A stretch of 64,000 nt of DNA from Neobacillus sp. PS2-9 (GCF_030915525.1 NZ_CP133269.1:1947001-2011000); one strand, 5' to 3'; positions 33,303-42,756 are shown, numbered from the stretch's first letter. Program-made: numbers and translations. Notes: generated by a model from the sequence alone, not told the origin.

Positions 33303-33952
33303 ATCTTAGAGATAAACTTGCAAAAAGAGCTGCTGAGGAAATTCAAAATGGGATGGTCGTTAACCTAGGTATTGGTATTCCCTCATTAGTACCGAACCAC
33401 TTAACAGAGGAAACAATGGTTATGTTCCATGCCGAAAACGGGATTACCGGAATGGGACCAAGCCCGACCAAAGGAGAAGAGGATGAAAACCTATGTAATG
33501 CAGGGGGATTTCCCGTTACCTTAAACAAGGGCGGTTCCTATTGCGATAGTGCTATTGCTTTTGGAATGATCCGAAGAGGGAGAGTGGACATTACCATTCT
33601 TGGTTCACTTCAGGTAAGTCAAAAAGGAGATTTAGCAAACTGGATTGTCCCCGGAAAGAAGGTTCCAGGGATGGGAGGGGCAATGGAACTTGCTCAGAAG
33701 GCAAGAAAAGTCATTGTTGTTATGAATCATTGTGATAAAAATGGAAAACCAAAAATAGTTGAAACTTGCTCCTTACCATTAACCTCTGCAGGTTGTGTGG
33801 ATCTGATTATTACAGAATTAGCTGTATTCAAGGTTAATGAAGAGGGGTTACTTTTGACAGAACTGTTTGCGCCGTACAGTTTAGCTGATGTGAAAAGCAA
33901 AACTGGATGTCAGTTCAAAATTGAAGAACAAATCCGCAAAATTCCGTACTAA
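33287..33952 (+). CDS. yodR: 3-oxoacid CoA-transferase subunit B (YodR)
   Basis: 221 aa beta subunit. Catalytic Glu lies in the motif HAENGITGMG; also NLGIGIPSLVPN. ATG 33287 is chosen because AGGGGGTGA sits 7 nt upstream, whereas the TTG at 33281 nearly touches it. Overlaps yodS by 16 nt, so the two subunits are translationally coupled. Confidence 0.92.
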   Translation: MGMGIDLRDKLAKRAAEEIQNGMVVNLGIGIPSLVPNHLTEETMVMFHAENGITGMGPSPTKGEEDENLCNAGGFPVTLNKGGSYCDSAIAFGMIRRGRVDITILGSLQVSQKGDLANWIVPGKKVPGMGGAMELAQKARKVIVVMNHCDKNGKPKIVETCSLPLTSAGCVDLIITELAVFKVNEEGLLLTELFAPYSLADVKSKTGCQFKIEEQIRKIPY

Positions 33953-33981
33953 TCCGGATGCAGGTCGAAGGAGTGAATGAT

Positions 33982-35250
33982 TTGCAAAACTATGAAAGCC
34001 GTATCAAGCATTGGTTAAAGGAGAATCGAGCGAGAGGGGCCAGACTGTTACAAATCCTTGTACAGGAGAATAGCACGAGGGGAAATGAAAGTAGTACACA
34101 GGCCATTGTTATTGAAAAATGCCGTCAGATGGGTTTGATTCTTGATATATGGGAAATTGGCGGAGAAGAACTAAAAAACCATCCTGCTTATTGCTGTGAC
34201 CGTCAGAGCTTTGAAGGGAATCCTAATCTAGTTGCCGTTCTAAAAGGAGCAGGAGGTGGGAAATCAATTATTTTAAACGGTCATATTGATGTCGTACCTG
34301 TTGGGGATGAATCAAACTGGAGACATGATCCATTTAGTGGAGTGATTGAGTGCGGTAAGCTTTATGGAAGAGGAGCTACAGATATGAAAGGGGGGAATGT
34401 GGCTCTTTTACTAGCCATTGAATCCTTAATTGCAAATGGAATTAAATTAAAAGGAGATGTAATTTTTCAAAGTGTCATAGAAGAAGAAAGTGGTGGAGCA
34501 GGAACGCTAGCTGCCGTCTTGCGAGGATACAGGGCAGATGGAGCCATTATACCTGAGCCTACGAATATGAAATTATTCCCAAAACAACAGGGTTCAATGT
34601 GGTTCAGAATCACGGTTAAGGGAAGGGCGGCACATGGTGGAACTAGATACGAAGGGGTAAGTGCGATTGAAAAATCAATGCGGGTCATTCAAAGATTACA
34701 ACAATTAGAGAAAGATAGAAATGCTAAGATTACTGACCCTCTCTTTGAAAAAATACCTATTCCCATCCCTATCAATATTGGAATGATTAACAGCGGAGAA
34801 TGGCCTTCTTCAGTGCCTGACACCGCCATTATTGAGGGGAGAATGGGTGTGTTACCAGAAGAAACGATTCGAGCCGCCAAGTTAGAAATGGAGGCATGCC
34901 TACAGGAATTAAATGAAGCGGATGAATGGTTACAGGAAAACCCGCTTCAAATTGAGTGGTTTGGAGGCAGGTGGCTACCGGGAAGTTTAGAAAGTGATCA
35001 CCCGTTAATGAATGAACTATCTAGGAGTTTTATAGTGGTGAAAGGGGATCCACCAATCGTTGAAGCAAGTCCATGGGGAACAGATGGTGGAATTCTTTCG
35101 ACTGTTGGTGATACCCCCGTAGTGGTATTCGGACCGGGAATTACCGAAACAGCACATGATGCGAATGAACACATTGATTTGGAGGATTTGTTTGCGGCTA
35201 GCGAGATTATTGCTCTAACCTTGGTGAAGTGGTGTGAAGTTTGTGAATAA
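33982..35250 (+). CDS. yodQ: ArgE/DapE-type deacylase (YodQ)
   Basis: 422 aa M20-family metallo-amidohydrolase. Zinc ligands visible: GHIDVVPVGD (His, Asp), GRGATDMKGG (bridging Asp), IEEESGGAGT (general base and ligand Glu). TTG 33982 follows GAAGGAG by 8 nt; the ATG at 33958 has no ribosome site. Predicted to remove the acetyl group put on by YodP, after chain shortening. Confidence 0.9.
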   Translation: MQNYESRIKHWLKENRARGARLLQILVQENSTRGNESSTQAIVIEKCRQMGLILDIWEIGGEELKNHPAYCCDRQSFEGNPNLVAVLKGAGGGKSIILNGHIDVVPVGDESNWRHDPFSGVIECGKLYGRGATDMKGGNVALLLAIESLIANGIKLKGDVIFQSVIEEESGGAGTLAAVLRGYRADGAIIPEPTNMKLFPKQQGSMWFRITVKGRAAHGGTRYEGVSAIEKSMRVIQRLQQLEKDRNAKITDPLFEKIPIPIPINIGMINSGEWPSSVPDTAIIEGRMGVLPEETIRAAKLEMEACLQELNEADEWLQENPLQIEWFGGRWLPGSLESDHPLMNELSRSFIVVKGDPPIVEASPWGTDGGILSTVGDTPVVVFGPGITETAHDANEHIDLEDLFAASEIIALTLVKWCEVCE

Positions 35251-35265
35251 AAGAGGGGGAAGCCA

Positions 35266-36600
35266 ATGGGATCGATCCAACTTAGAACCAAGATTCCTGG
35301 TCCAAATGCGGTAGAATTACTCACCAGGAAAGCGCAAAATGTACCGAAAGGCCCGTTTAATACAATCCATACGTTTGCTAGTAAGGGAGAAGGGGCACTC
35401 ATTACGGATGTTGATGGTAATACCTTTATTGATTTTGCAGGTGCTATTGGTTCCTTAAATGTGGGTCACTGTCCCCCGGGTGTAGTTGCAGCACTAAAAC
35501 AGCAAATTGATGCCTACCTTCATCCCTGCTTCCATGTCATGATGTATGAACCATATGTTAAGTTAGCGGAAACACTTAATCGGATTTCTCCGGGTAACCA
35601 TCAAAAGAAAACGTTCTTCTTAAATAGTGGTGCCGAAGCTGTCGAGAATGCCGTGAAAATTGCAAGAAAGTATACTGGGAGGAAAGCAATCATTTCTTTT
35701 GAAAGAGCCTTTCACGGACGGACGTACATGGCGATGTCGTTAACGAGCAAGGTGAAACCCTACAAATATGAATTTGGACCATTCGTACCGGAAACGTATA
35801 AATGGGCTTATCCTTATTATTATCGTTCTGAATTCGATACGCCTGAACAATTAGATAAAAATCTTTTACAGCGCTTTGAAACCTTCTTCCAAAGTGAGGT
35901 TCCACCTGAAGAAATTGCTGCAGTAATCATGGAACCGATTCAAGGGGAAGGTGGTTTTGTTATCCCGTCAAAGCAGTTTGTAAAAGGGGTTAAGGATCTA
36001 TGTGAAAAACATGGAATCTTATTTATCGCTGATGAGGTTCAAACTGGCTTTGGCAGAACGGGTAAAATGTTTGCTATAGAACATTTTGATGTTGTGCCTG
36101 ACTTAATGACTATGTCAAAGTCATTGGGGGCAGGTCTTCCGATTAGTGCCGTAACAGGTAGAGCGGAAATTATGGACTCACCGAATGTAGGAGAAATTGG
36201 AGGAACATATGGGGGCAGTCCGCTCGGTTGTGTGGCTGCACTTGAGGTGATAAAAGCGATTGAGGAAGGAGATTTATTAGATAGGGCCGAACATATAGGA
36301 GAGGTTTTTCAAAAACGATTTTCTGCTCTTAAGAAACAATATCCTCAGATTGGTGACGTTCGGAATATTGGTGCTATGTGTGCTATCGAATTTGTAAAAG
36401 ATTCAAAATCAAAATCACCAAATAAAGAACTAGTTCAACAAATTATTCATACCTCACATCAAAATGGACTTATTATTATGACAGCAGGATTGTTCGGAAA
36501 CATCATCCGACTACTAACGCCTCTCGTCATCACAGATGACCAATTAGAGGAAGGGTTGGATGTTCTGGAAAATGCCATCGGAGTATGTTGTCGAGATTAG
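35266..36600 (+). CDS. Class III aminotransferase, GabT-like
   Basis: 444 aa PLP enzyme close in pattern to 4-aminobutyrate aminotransferases: FLNSGAEAVENAVKIAR, EPIQGEGGF, ADEVQTGFGRTG, and PLP lysine in MSKSLGAGLP. Clear GAGGGGG ribosome site. It follows the deacylase by 15 nt and precedes an aldehyde dehydrogenase, so a GABA-to-succinate-semialdehyde step is likely. B. subtilis lacks this gene at its yod locus as far as I recall. Confidence 0.9.
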   Translation: MGSIQLRTKIPGPNAVELLTRKAQNVPKGPFNTIHTFASKGEGALITDVDGNTFIDFAGAIGSLNVGHCPPGVVAALKQQIDAYLHPCFHVMMYEPYVKLAETLNRISPGNHQKKTFFLNSGAEAVENAVKIARKYTGRKAIISFERAFHGRTYMAMSLTSKVKPYKYEFGPFVPETYKWAYPYYYRSEFDTPEQLDKNLLQRFETFFQSEVPPEEIAAVIMEPIQGEGGFVIPSKQFVKGVKDLCEKHGILFIADEVQTGFGRTGKMFAIEHFDVVPDLMTMSKSLGAGLPISAVTGRAEIMDSPNVGEIGGTYGGSPLGCVAALEVIKAIEEGDLLDRAEHIGEVFQKRFSALKKQYPQIGDVRNIGAMCAIEFVKDSKSKSPNKELVQQIIHTSHQNGLIIMTAGLFGNIIRLLTPLVITDDQLEEGLDVLENAIGVCCRD

Positions 36601-36638
36601 CTATTTGATTTACATGCAAAAAGATTGGAGGATGTCTT

Positions 36639-38060
36639 TTGAAACAGTCACTATGGATTGGCGGTGAATATCGACCAACCCTATCTTATATAAAATTAAA
36701 AAATCCATATAACCTGGAGCATATAGCTGATATCGCCGTTGCGGAAAAGGAAGATGTTGTGGCAGCCATCACGGCAGCGCATCAAGCTACTGTGGATATG
36801 CAAGAAATCCCTGCCTTTAAACGTGCCGAGATTTTAGAAAAAGTAGCCAGTTTTCTAAAAAATGAAAGAGAAGAGTGTGCAAAGCTGATTTCCAAGGAAG
36901 CAGCAAAACCTCTTAAAGCTGCCAGAGCTGAGGTCGACCGGACCATCATGACTTACACGTTCGCTGCCCATGAGGCTAGAAGAATACATGGAGAAACAGT
37001 TCCGATGGATGCTGCACCTGGCGGAGAAGGCAGACTTGCATTTACGATTAGGGAACCCCTTGGAGTAATTGCAGCCATTACTCCATTTAACTTTCCTATG
37101 AATCTTGTCGCACATAAGGTTGGCCCGGCCATTGCTGCAGGAAATACAGTTGTCTTAAAACCAGCGAGCCAGACACCATTATCCGCTTATAAAATTGCTG
37201 AATATTTTCATCGTGCTGGATTGCCATCGGGTGCATTAAATGTGGTCACAGGAAGCGGCAGTGTGCTCGGTGATATATTGATGAAAGACGAAAGAATTAA
37301 GATGATTACCTTTACGGGAAGTCCCAAGGTGGGGAAATATATTCGTGAAAATTCAGGGTTAAAGAAAGTAACCCTTGAATTAGGTTCCAACTCCGCTGTT
37401 ATTGTCGATGATGGGGTAAGTTTGGAAAAAATCATTCCAAGAATCGTTACGGGGGCATTTTCTTATCAAGGTCAAGTATGTATAAGTATTCAACGTGTCT
37501 TTGTACATGAAAAAATGATAGATCAGTTTGTCGAACAGTTTATTGAAGAAACGAAAAAATTAAAAGCGGGTAATCCACTTGACGAACAAACAGATGTATC
37601 CGCACTTATAACTAGAGCGGATGTAGAGCGTACAAAAGAATGGGTTGATGAGGCAATTGCCAATGGGGCAGATCTAAAAATAGGTGGAAATTTTAATGAT
37701 GGAATCTTTCAACCTACTGTTCTAGTAGATGTTCCTGTTAGGGAGAAGATTTCTTGCGAAGAAGTCTTTGCTCCAGTGGTTCATATTAACCGCTTCAGTT
37801 CAATGGAGGAAGCAATTAACCTTGTAAATGATTCAAAATACGGTCTACAGGCAGGAATCTTTACAAATAATATACATTATGGGTTGAGGGCAGCTAAAAA
37901 ACTCGAAGTAGGCGGGGTTATGATAAACGATATCCCGACCTTCCGTGTGGATCAAATGCCATATGGTGGAGTAAAGCTTAGTGGAATGGGCAGGGAAGGA
38001 ATTAAGTATGCGGTTGAAGAAATGACAGAATTAAAGTTAATTAGCTTCAAGAGTGAGTAA
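36639..38060 (+). CDS. Aldehyde dehydrogenase (succinate-semialdehyde type)
   Basis: 473 aa NAD(P)-dependent ALDH. Catalytic Cys in SYQGQVCIS, general-base Glu in TLELGSNS, cofactor motif FTGSPKVG, PFNFPMNL near residue 148. TTG start 8 nt after GGAGG. Placed after a GabT-like enzyme, so succinate semialdehyde is the likeliest substrate (inference). Last gene before a terminator. Confidence 0.9.
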   Translation: MKQSLWIGGEYRPTLSYIKLKNPYNLEHIADIAVAEKEDVVAAITAAHQATVDMQEIPAFKRAEILEKVASFLKNEREECAKLISKEAAKPLKAARAEVDRTIMTYTFAAHEARRIHGETVPMDAAPGGEGRLAFTIREPLGVIAAITPFNFPMNLVAHKVGPAIAAGNTVVLKPASQTPLSAYKIAEYFHRAGLPSGALNVVTGSGSVLGDILMKDERIKMITFTGSPKVGKYIRENSGLKKVTLELGSNSAVIVDDGVSLEKIIPRIVTGAFSYQGQVCISIQRVFVHEKMIDQFVEQFIEETKKLKAGNPLDEQTDVSALITRADVERTKEWVDEAIANGADLKIGGNFNDGIFQPTVLVDVPVREKISCEEVFAPVVHINRFSSMEEAINLVNDSKYGLQAGIFTNNIHYGLRAAKKLEVGGVMINDIPTFRVDQMPYGGVKLSGMGREGIKYAVEEMTELKLISFKSE

Positions 38061-38065
38061 ATAAA

Positions 38066-38100
38066 AAATGTCTGGCTATTTCCAAAGCCAGGCATTTTTT
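38066..38100 (+). terminator. Terminator of yodT-ALDH operon
   Basis: 12-bp stem AAATGTCTGGCT / AGCCAGGCATTT with one G-T pair and a T run. Confidence 0.88.
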
Positions 38101-38131
38101 CAAAAGATGAAGTAGTGAAGGAGTGAGAAAA

Positions 38132-38986
38132 ATGAATCAGACTGCATCCACTACTTATATTGAGGAAAGCAACTTTTTTGTCGAAGTCTACCTTGATCCT
38201 TTTAACAAAAGGATTCGGGTTGATGATTATCGCGGGAATATACAATTGGTTCTTAAAAGAGTAGAGGAACTAGTGCAGGATCAACATGCAGAAAAGCTCA
38301 TTGTGAAGGGACGCAGCAATGATTTTATGATATTAATGGAAAATGGACTACAGCCTGAAGCAGTGGTTGATCGATTTTTTTTAGGTTCAGATGCTTTTTT
38401 CTTTTCAAAATTTTATTCACATGACCGTAAAAAAAACGATCATTGGATAACCGAGGATGGCATGATTCATAGTATTTATCAATTAGACCCCACCATGGAG
38501 AAAAACTATCCTCCTAAGGAATATGAGCTAAAGAAGGCAGATGAAAATTGTGCTGCTGAGTTATCCACATTGTATCGCCAAGTCTTTCAGGTATACCCAA
38601 CACCGTTGCATGATCCTGAATATGTAAAAAAGACGATGGAAGATGGGACGATTTACTACGTTTATTTCCATCAAGGCAAAATTGTCAGTGCAGCCTCTGC
38701 AGAAATAAATTCTTTTTATAAGAATGCAGAATTAACCGATTGTGCCACCATATCCGAACACAGGAAGTATGGATTAATGAAGATGATTCTTCAAGAGCTT
38801 GAGGGTGAATTGAAAAAAAAGGGAATCTTTTGTTCTTATTCAATTGCGAGGTCGTTATCGTTCGGTATGAATGCCGTTTTATTTCAGCTAGGATATTCCT
38901 ATCGTGGAAGGTTAATGAATAATTGTTATATTTATGATAAGTTAGAAAATATGAATATGTGGGTGAAAAATCTGGCAACCTGCTAA
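38132..38986 (+). CDS. yodP: Beta-lysine N-acetyltransferase (YodP/AblB)
   Basis: 284 aa with a C-terminal GNAT domain (about 135-260; ATISEHRKYGLMKMILQELE is the acetyl-CoA region). Acetylates beta-lysine, the KamA product, at the epsilon nitrogen; in archaea the same pair makes an osmolyte. ATG 38132 follows AAGGAG by 8 nt. Between terminators, so it may be transcribed alone or by readthrough. Confidence 0.9.
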   Translation: MNQTASTTYIEESNFFVEVYLDPFNKRIRVDDYRGNIQLVLKRVEELVQDQHAEKLIVKGRSNDFMILMENGLQPEAVVDRFFLGSDAFFFSKFYSHDRKKNDHWITEDGMIHSIYQLDPTMEKNYPPKEYELKKADENCAAELSTLYRQVFQVYPTPLHDPEYVKKTMEDGTIYYVYFHQGKIVSAASAEINSFYKNAELTDCATISEHRKYGLMKMILQELEGELKKKGIFCSYSIARSLSFGMNAVLFQLGYSYRGRLMNNCYIYDKLENMNMWVKNLATC

Positions 38987-39013
38987 AAATTCGGCTGCTC
39001 ATGCCGAATTTTT
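38985..39013 (+). terminator. Terminator of yodP
   Basis: 11-bp stem AAAAATTCGGC / GCCGAATTTTT with a 7-nt loop, starting in the stop codon. Its 3' arm is part of the palindrome listed next. Confidence 0.8.
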
Positions 39014-39018
39014 GGCAC
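39002..39018. promoter_or_regulatory. Candidate KamR site 1 (duplicated palindrome)
   Basis: TGCCGAATTTTTGGCAC, ends TGCC/GGCA inverted. The identical 17-mer recurs at 40452-40468, on the other side of kamR. Lies 31 bp upstream of kamR. Confidence 0.5.
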
Positions 39019-39049
39019 CTTAAAAATGGCAAGAAGGGCAGGTGATGTA

Positions 39050-40447
39050 ATGGTTCAATTAACAGCTTTAACAGAAGAAGTGTTATCAGCTATTCTAAAA
39101 AGTATAGATGAAGGTATTCATGTTGTTAATACAGAAGGAAAGACCATCTTTTATAATGAAGTGGCAGCTAAGCATGATGGCATGGAAGTGAAGGAAGTAC
39201 AAGGGAAGCATTTAATTGATGCATTTCCCTCCCTGACAGAGGAATCTAGTACTCTATTAAAAGTGATTCAAACGGGTAAGCCTATCTACAACCAAACACA
39301 GGTTTACCTTAATGTCCATGGTACAAGAATTGATACCATTAATACCACTTTACCAATTTTTTTAGGAAAAGAAATTATCGGTGCAGTTGAAATTGCTAAA
39401 GACTATTCACGGATGAAGCTCCTTGCAGAAAGGCTATTAGATTTACAAAAAGGTGTCAATAGGACTACCAAGAAAAAGGTAATAAAACAAGTAAATTATA
39501 CATTTGCGGATTTAAAAACGGTAAACCCCGTTTTTATCAGCACGAAAGAGGAAGGGAAGAAACTTGCAAAATCAGATTCTCCTATCCTTGTTTATGGGGA
39601 ATCCGGGACAGGTAAGGAGTTATTTGTCCAGGGGATTCATCATGAATCCATCCGTTCTGGGGGGGCATTTATAGCTCAAAATTGTGCAGCTATTCCAGAA
39701 ACTTTATTAGAAAGTATTCTTTTTGGTACAGCTAAAGGAAGCTATACTGGTGCTGTGGACCGTAAAGGCTTATTTGAACTCGCGGATGGGGGAACTTTAT
39801 TTCTAGATGAATTACATACGATGCCCATTGAACTTCAAGCAAAGCTGTTAAGGGTGTTAGAGGACGGAATTGTTAGAAGGGTTGGAAGTTCGCAAAACAT
39901 TTCTGTAGATGTACGCGTAATTGCAGCAATGAATGTGCATCCGAGTATTGCATTACAAGACCAAAAACTTCGATCTGATCTTTATTACCGGTTAAATGTG
40001 TTCACTTTTTCTCTTCTCCCCTTGAGAGAGAGAAAAGATGATATCTTATTTTTAACAAACTATTTTATGAAGGAATTTAACCGTAAACTCGGGAAAAATA
40101 TCTATGGTTTGGAAAAGAAACTGGAGTTGTTTTTTATTGAATATCAGTGGCCAGGAAATGTAAGAGAACTAAAACATACGCTTGAATACATGATGAATGT
40201 TTGCGAAGGGACACAATTATGCGTTGAAGAATTGCCGATGATGCTAAAACATCATGCTCCCTCTTTAAAAGGTAAGAGTAATCACCCGTTTGAAAGTTTG
40301 TCGTTAAGAAAAAATATGGAGGTATTAGAAAGAGAACTTATTATGAATGCTCTTGAATTGAGTGAAGGTAATGTGAATCAAGCGGCGAAGCTTTTGGAGA
40401 TTCCTAGACAAACACTGCAATACAAAATTAAGAAGTGGATGGATTGA
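39050..40447 (+). CDS. kamR: Sigma-54-dependent activator of the kam locus (KamR type)
   Basis: 465 aa enhancer-binding protein. N-terminal PAS sensor (about 10-120), AAA+ domain with Walker A GESGTGKE (183-190), sigma-54-contact loop GSYTGA (230-235, a variant of GAFTGA also seen in RocR-like proteins), Walker B TLFLDE, and a C-terminal Fis-type helix-turn-helix (GNVNQAAKLLEIPRQTLQYK). ATG 39050 follows AGGTGA. The -24/-12 promoter just downstream makes kamA its obvious target. The PAS ligand may be lysine (inference). Confidence 0.93.
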   Translation: MVQLTALTEEVLSAILKSIDEGIHVVNTEGKTIFYNEVAAKHDGMEVKEVQGKHLIDAFPSLTEESSTLLKVIQTGKPIYNQTQVYLNVHGTRIDTINTTLPIFLGKEIIGAVEIAKDYSRMKLLAERLLDLQKGVNRTTKKKVIKQVNYTFADLKTVNPVFISTKEEGKKLAKSDSPILVYGESGTGKELFVQGIHHESIRSGGAFIAQNCAAIPETLLESILFGTAKGSYTGAVDRKGLFELADGGTLFLDELHTMPIELQAKLLRVLEDGIVRRVGSSQNISVDVRVIAAMNVHPSIALQDQKLRSDLYYRLNVFTFSLLPLRERKDDILFLTNYFMKEFNRKLGKNIYGLEKKLELFFIEYQWPGNVRELKHTLEYMMNVCEGTQLCVEELPMMLKHHAPSLKGKSNHPFESLSLRKNMEVLERELIMNALELSEGNVNQAAKLLEIPRQTLQYKIKKWMD

Positions 40448-40474
40448 AAAGTGCCGAATTTTTGGCACTTTTTT
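40447..40474 (+). terminator. Terminator of kamR
   Basis: 9-bp stem AAAAGTGCC / GGCACTTTT with T tail; contains the second copy of the 17-nt palindrome. Confidence 0.82.
40452..40468. promoter_or_regulatory. Candidate KamR site 2 / upstream activating sequence
   Basis: Exact repeat of the 17-mer at 39002. It ends 70 bp before the -24 box of the kamA promoter, the usual distance for sigma-54 enhancers. Confidence 0.55.
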
Positions 40475-40538
40475 ATGTTTTAAAAACTGAAATTTAAGAA
40501 ATTTTAGAAAAATGTACTTCTCCTCCTGTTTTATAACG

Positions 40539-40556
40539 TTGGCACGAAACTTGCAT
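40539..40556 (+). promoter_or_regulatory. Sigma-54 (SigL) -24/-12 promoter of kamA
   Basis: TTGGCACGAAACTTGCAT: TGGCAC-N5-TTGCAT, a complete match to the -24/-12 consensus. Transcription would start near 40567, about 24 nt before the kamA start. Confidence 0.92.
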
Positions 40557-40590
40557 ATTGTTTAGTAAAGCCAGATAGGGGGAAATGAAT

Positions 40591-42021
40591 ATGAAGCAAT
40601 TCTTATATAAACCAAGCAGATACTGGAAGGATATAGAACTTTGGAAAGATGTAACAGAAGAGCAATGGAATGATTGGCTCTGGCAACTAACAAATACGAT
40701 TCGTACTTTAGATGACCTTAAGAAAGTAATCAATTTAACTCCAGAAGAAGAAGAAGGGGTACGAATTTCAACCAAAACAATCCCTTTAAATATTACACCT
40801 TACTATGCATCATTAATGAACCCAGATGATCCACGTTGTCCAATCAGAATGCAATCAGTACCTATATCAAAAGAGATTTATAAAACAAAATATGATCTTG
40901 AAGACCCTTTGTATGAAGATGAAGATTCTCCTGTCCCTGGATTAACTCACCGCTATCCCGATCGTGTTCTCTTTCTTGTCACCAATCAATGTTCGATGTA
41001 TTGCCGCTATTGTACTAGGAGGCGCTTTTCAGGACAAATTGGAATGGGTGTTCCAAAAAAACAGCTGGATGCAGCCATTAACTATATTAGGCAAAATCCG
41101 GAGGTACGTGATGTATTAATATCCGGTGGTGATGGGTTATTAATAAATGATAATATTTTAGAGTATATCCTTAAAAATTTACGAGAAATTGACCATGTTG
41201 AAATAATTAGAATAGGGACTCGTGCACCTGTTGTCTTCCCACAACGAATTACAGAGAACCTTTGCAACATTCTAAAGAAGTATCATCCAATTTGGTTGAA
41301 TACCCATTTTAATACATCTATTGAGATTACTGAGGATTCTAAGAGAGCTTGTGAAATGCTTGCCAATGCAGGTGTACCTGTAGGTAACCAGTCTGTTATT
41401 TTAGCAGGCATTAATGACAGTGTTCCAATCATGAAGAGACTCATGCATGACCTTGTGAAAATCCGAGTACGTCCATACTATATTTATCAATGTGATCTTT
41501 CAGAGGGCATTGGACACTTCCGGGCACCAGTCTCTAAAGGACTTGAAATTATCGAGGGACTCCGTGGGCATACGTCAGGATACGCAGTACCAACATTCGT
41601 GGTTGATGCACCCGGTGGAGGCGGGAAAATTGCGTTACAGCCCAATTATTTAATTTCTCAAAGTCCTGAAAAGGTCGTCCTACGTAATTTTGAGGGTGTA
41701 ATTACTTCTTATCCTGAGCCGGAAAACTACATCCCTGGGAGAGCGGAAGGCTATTTTAAAGAAATTTATCCTGAGATGGAAGCAAAAAGATCTGTTGCGG
41801 GTATTGCTGGTATTATGAATGATCAGCATTTTAATCTTGTTCCAGAAGGCCTAACAAGATTAAACCGCCGTAAAGATTACAATCAAGATCCTACACATAC
41901 TTCATTAAAGGATAAGCGAGGTAAACGTGATGAATTAAAAGAAAAAAAATTCAAAGCGGTTACCCAAAAGGAAAAAGGAAGCAGTGAAACACAACCTAGT
42001 ATAGATGTTATGAAAGAATAA
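40591..42021 (+). CDS. kamA: Lysine 2,3-aminomutase KamA
   Basis: 476 aa radical-SAM, PLP enzyme converting L-lysine to beta-lysine. [4Fe-4S]/SAM motif CSMYCRYC (C134, C138, C141) and the PLP-lysine region DAPGGGGK. The ATG at 40591 sits 8 nt after AGGGGG, while that at 40585 is too close. The C-terminus is a charged tail (about 430-476). Driven by the sigma-54 promoter upstream; followed by yokU and yozE. Confidence 0.95.
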   Translation: MKQFLYKPSRYWKDIELWKDVTEEQWNDWLWQLTNTIRTLDDLKKVINLTPEEEEGVRISTKTIPLNITPYYASLMNPDDPRCPIRMQSVPISKEIYKTKYDLEDPLYEDEDSPVPGLTHRYPDRVLFLVTNQCSMYCRYCTRRRFSGQIGMGVPKKQLDAAINYIRQNPEVRDVLISGGDGLLINDNILEYILKNLREIDHVEIIRIGTRAPVVFPQRITENLCNILKKYHPIWLNTHFNTSIEITEDSKRACEMLANAGVPVGNQSVILAGINDSVPIMKRLMHDLVKIRVRPYYIYQCDLSEGIGHFRAPVSKGLEIIEGLRGHTSGYAVPTFVVDAPGGGGKIALQPNYLISQSPEKVVLRNFEGVITSYPEPENYIPGRAEGYFKEIYPEMEAKRSVAGIAGIMNDQHFNLVPEGLTRLNRRKDYNQDPTHTSLKDKRGKRDELKEKKFKAVTQKEKGSSETQPSIDVMKE

Positions 42022-42032
42022 GAGGTGGGAGC

Positions 42033-42317
42033 ATGAAAATGGAATGTGAATGGTGTGCTAGTCCAAATGTAGATAGAATCGTAGACTCGGTATACTGGGA
42101 ATTACCCGATGGGACGAGAGCAATCGAGATTTCAGAAACTCCTACCTATTTCTGTCGAGATTGTTCTATGACTTACCAAAGTGAGGTAATAGTAAAGGAA
42201 ATAGAAAATCACTTATTCTTAATTGATTGTAAACAAGTTTCTAAAGTAATTACCTTTGAGGACTTAATGAAAATACCAAGGTTGTTGAAAAGAAATTATT
42301 TTGATTTTTCCTCATAA
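42033..42317 (+). CDS. yokU: YokU family zinc-finger protein
   Basis: 94 aa. Two CxxC pairs (CEWC at 5-8 and CRDC at 41-44) predict a zinc site like the small MqsA-type or YgiT-type N-domains. Starts 11 nt after kamA behind GAGGTGGGAG, so it belongs to the kamA transcript. B. subtilis has the same gene after kamA. Function unknown. Confidence 0.87.
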   Translation: MKMECEWCASPNVDRIVDSVYWELPDGTRAIEISETPTYFCRDCSMTYQSEVIVKEIENHLFLIDCKQVSKVITFEDLMKIPRLLKRNYFDFSS

Positions 42318-42395
42318 ATATATAGGCTGGACGATACTGTGAGTATTCGTTATCATATATCACATAAGTGAATTTCATGGAAAGGCGTTTGTGTG

Positions 42396-42623
42396 ATGAG
42401 TAAATCCTTTTATCATTTTTTAATGAAATATAGACATCCGGCACCAAAAGATCGTATTAGTTTATTTGCAAACCATGCCTATATGGACCATAGCTTTCCG
42501 AAATCCTCCAAGGATTACCACGAACTCAGTTCCTACTTAGAACTAAATGGTCAATATCTAGAGTCAATGTCTATTTTTGATGAGGCATGGCAGCTTTATA
42601 TTAATGCTGAAAGCAAAAATTAA
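42396..42623 (+). CDS. yozE: YozE family SAM-like fold protein
   Basis: 75 aa, helical; starts MSKSFYHFLMKYRHP and has FANHAYMDHSFPKSSKDYHELSSYLE, the YozE pattern. ATG 42396 follows GGAAAGG by about 9 nt. Function unknown. Its place next to yokU matches B. subtilis. Confidence 0.88.
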   Translation: MSKSFYHFLMKYRHPAPKDRISLFANHAYMDHSFPKSSKDYHELSSYLELNGQYLESMSIFDEAWQLYINAESKN

Positions 42624-42634
42624 TCAGTTGGAAG

Positions 42635-42667
42635 AAATCGCTTCTTTATATGGAGGCGATTTTTTCA
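42635..42667 (+). terminator. Terminator after yozE
   Basis: 7-bp stem AAATCGC / GCGATTT extended by weaker pairs; T run follows. Confidence 0.75.
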
Positions 42668-42756
42668 TTTTACAAATGGTATGCGCGATATCACTTCCGA
42701 TGCATATACTATTGTAATTAAAATTCACGACTTAGCATTTGAGGGGATGGGAGGAC

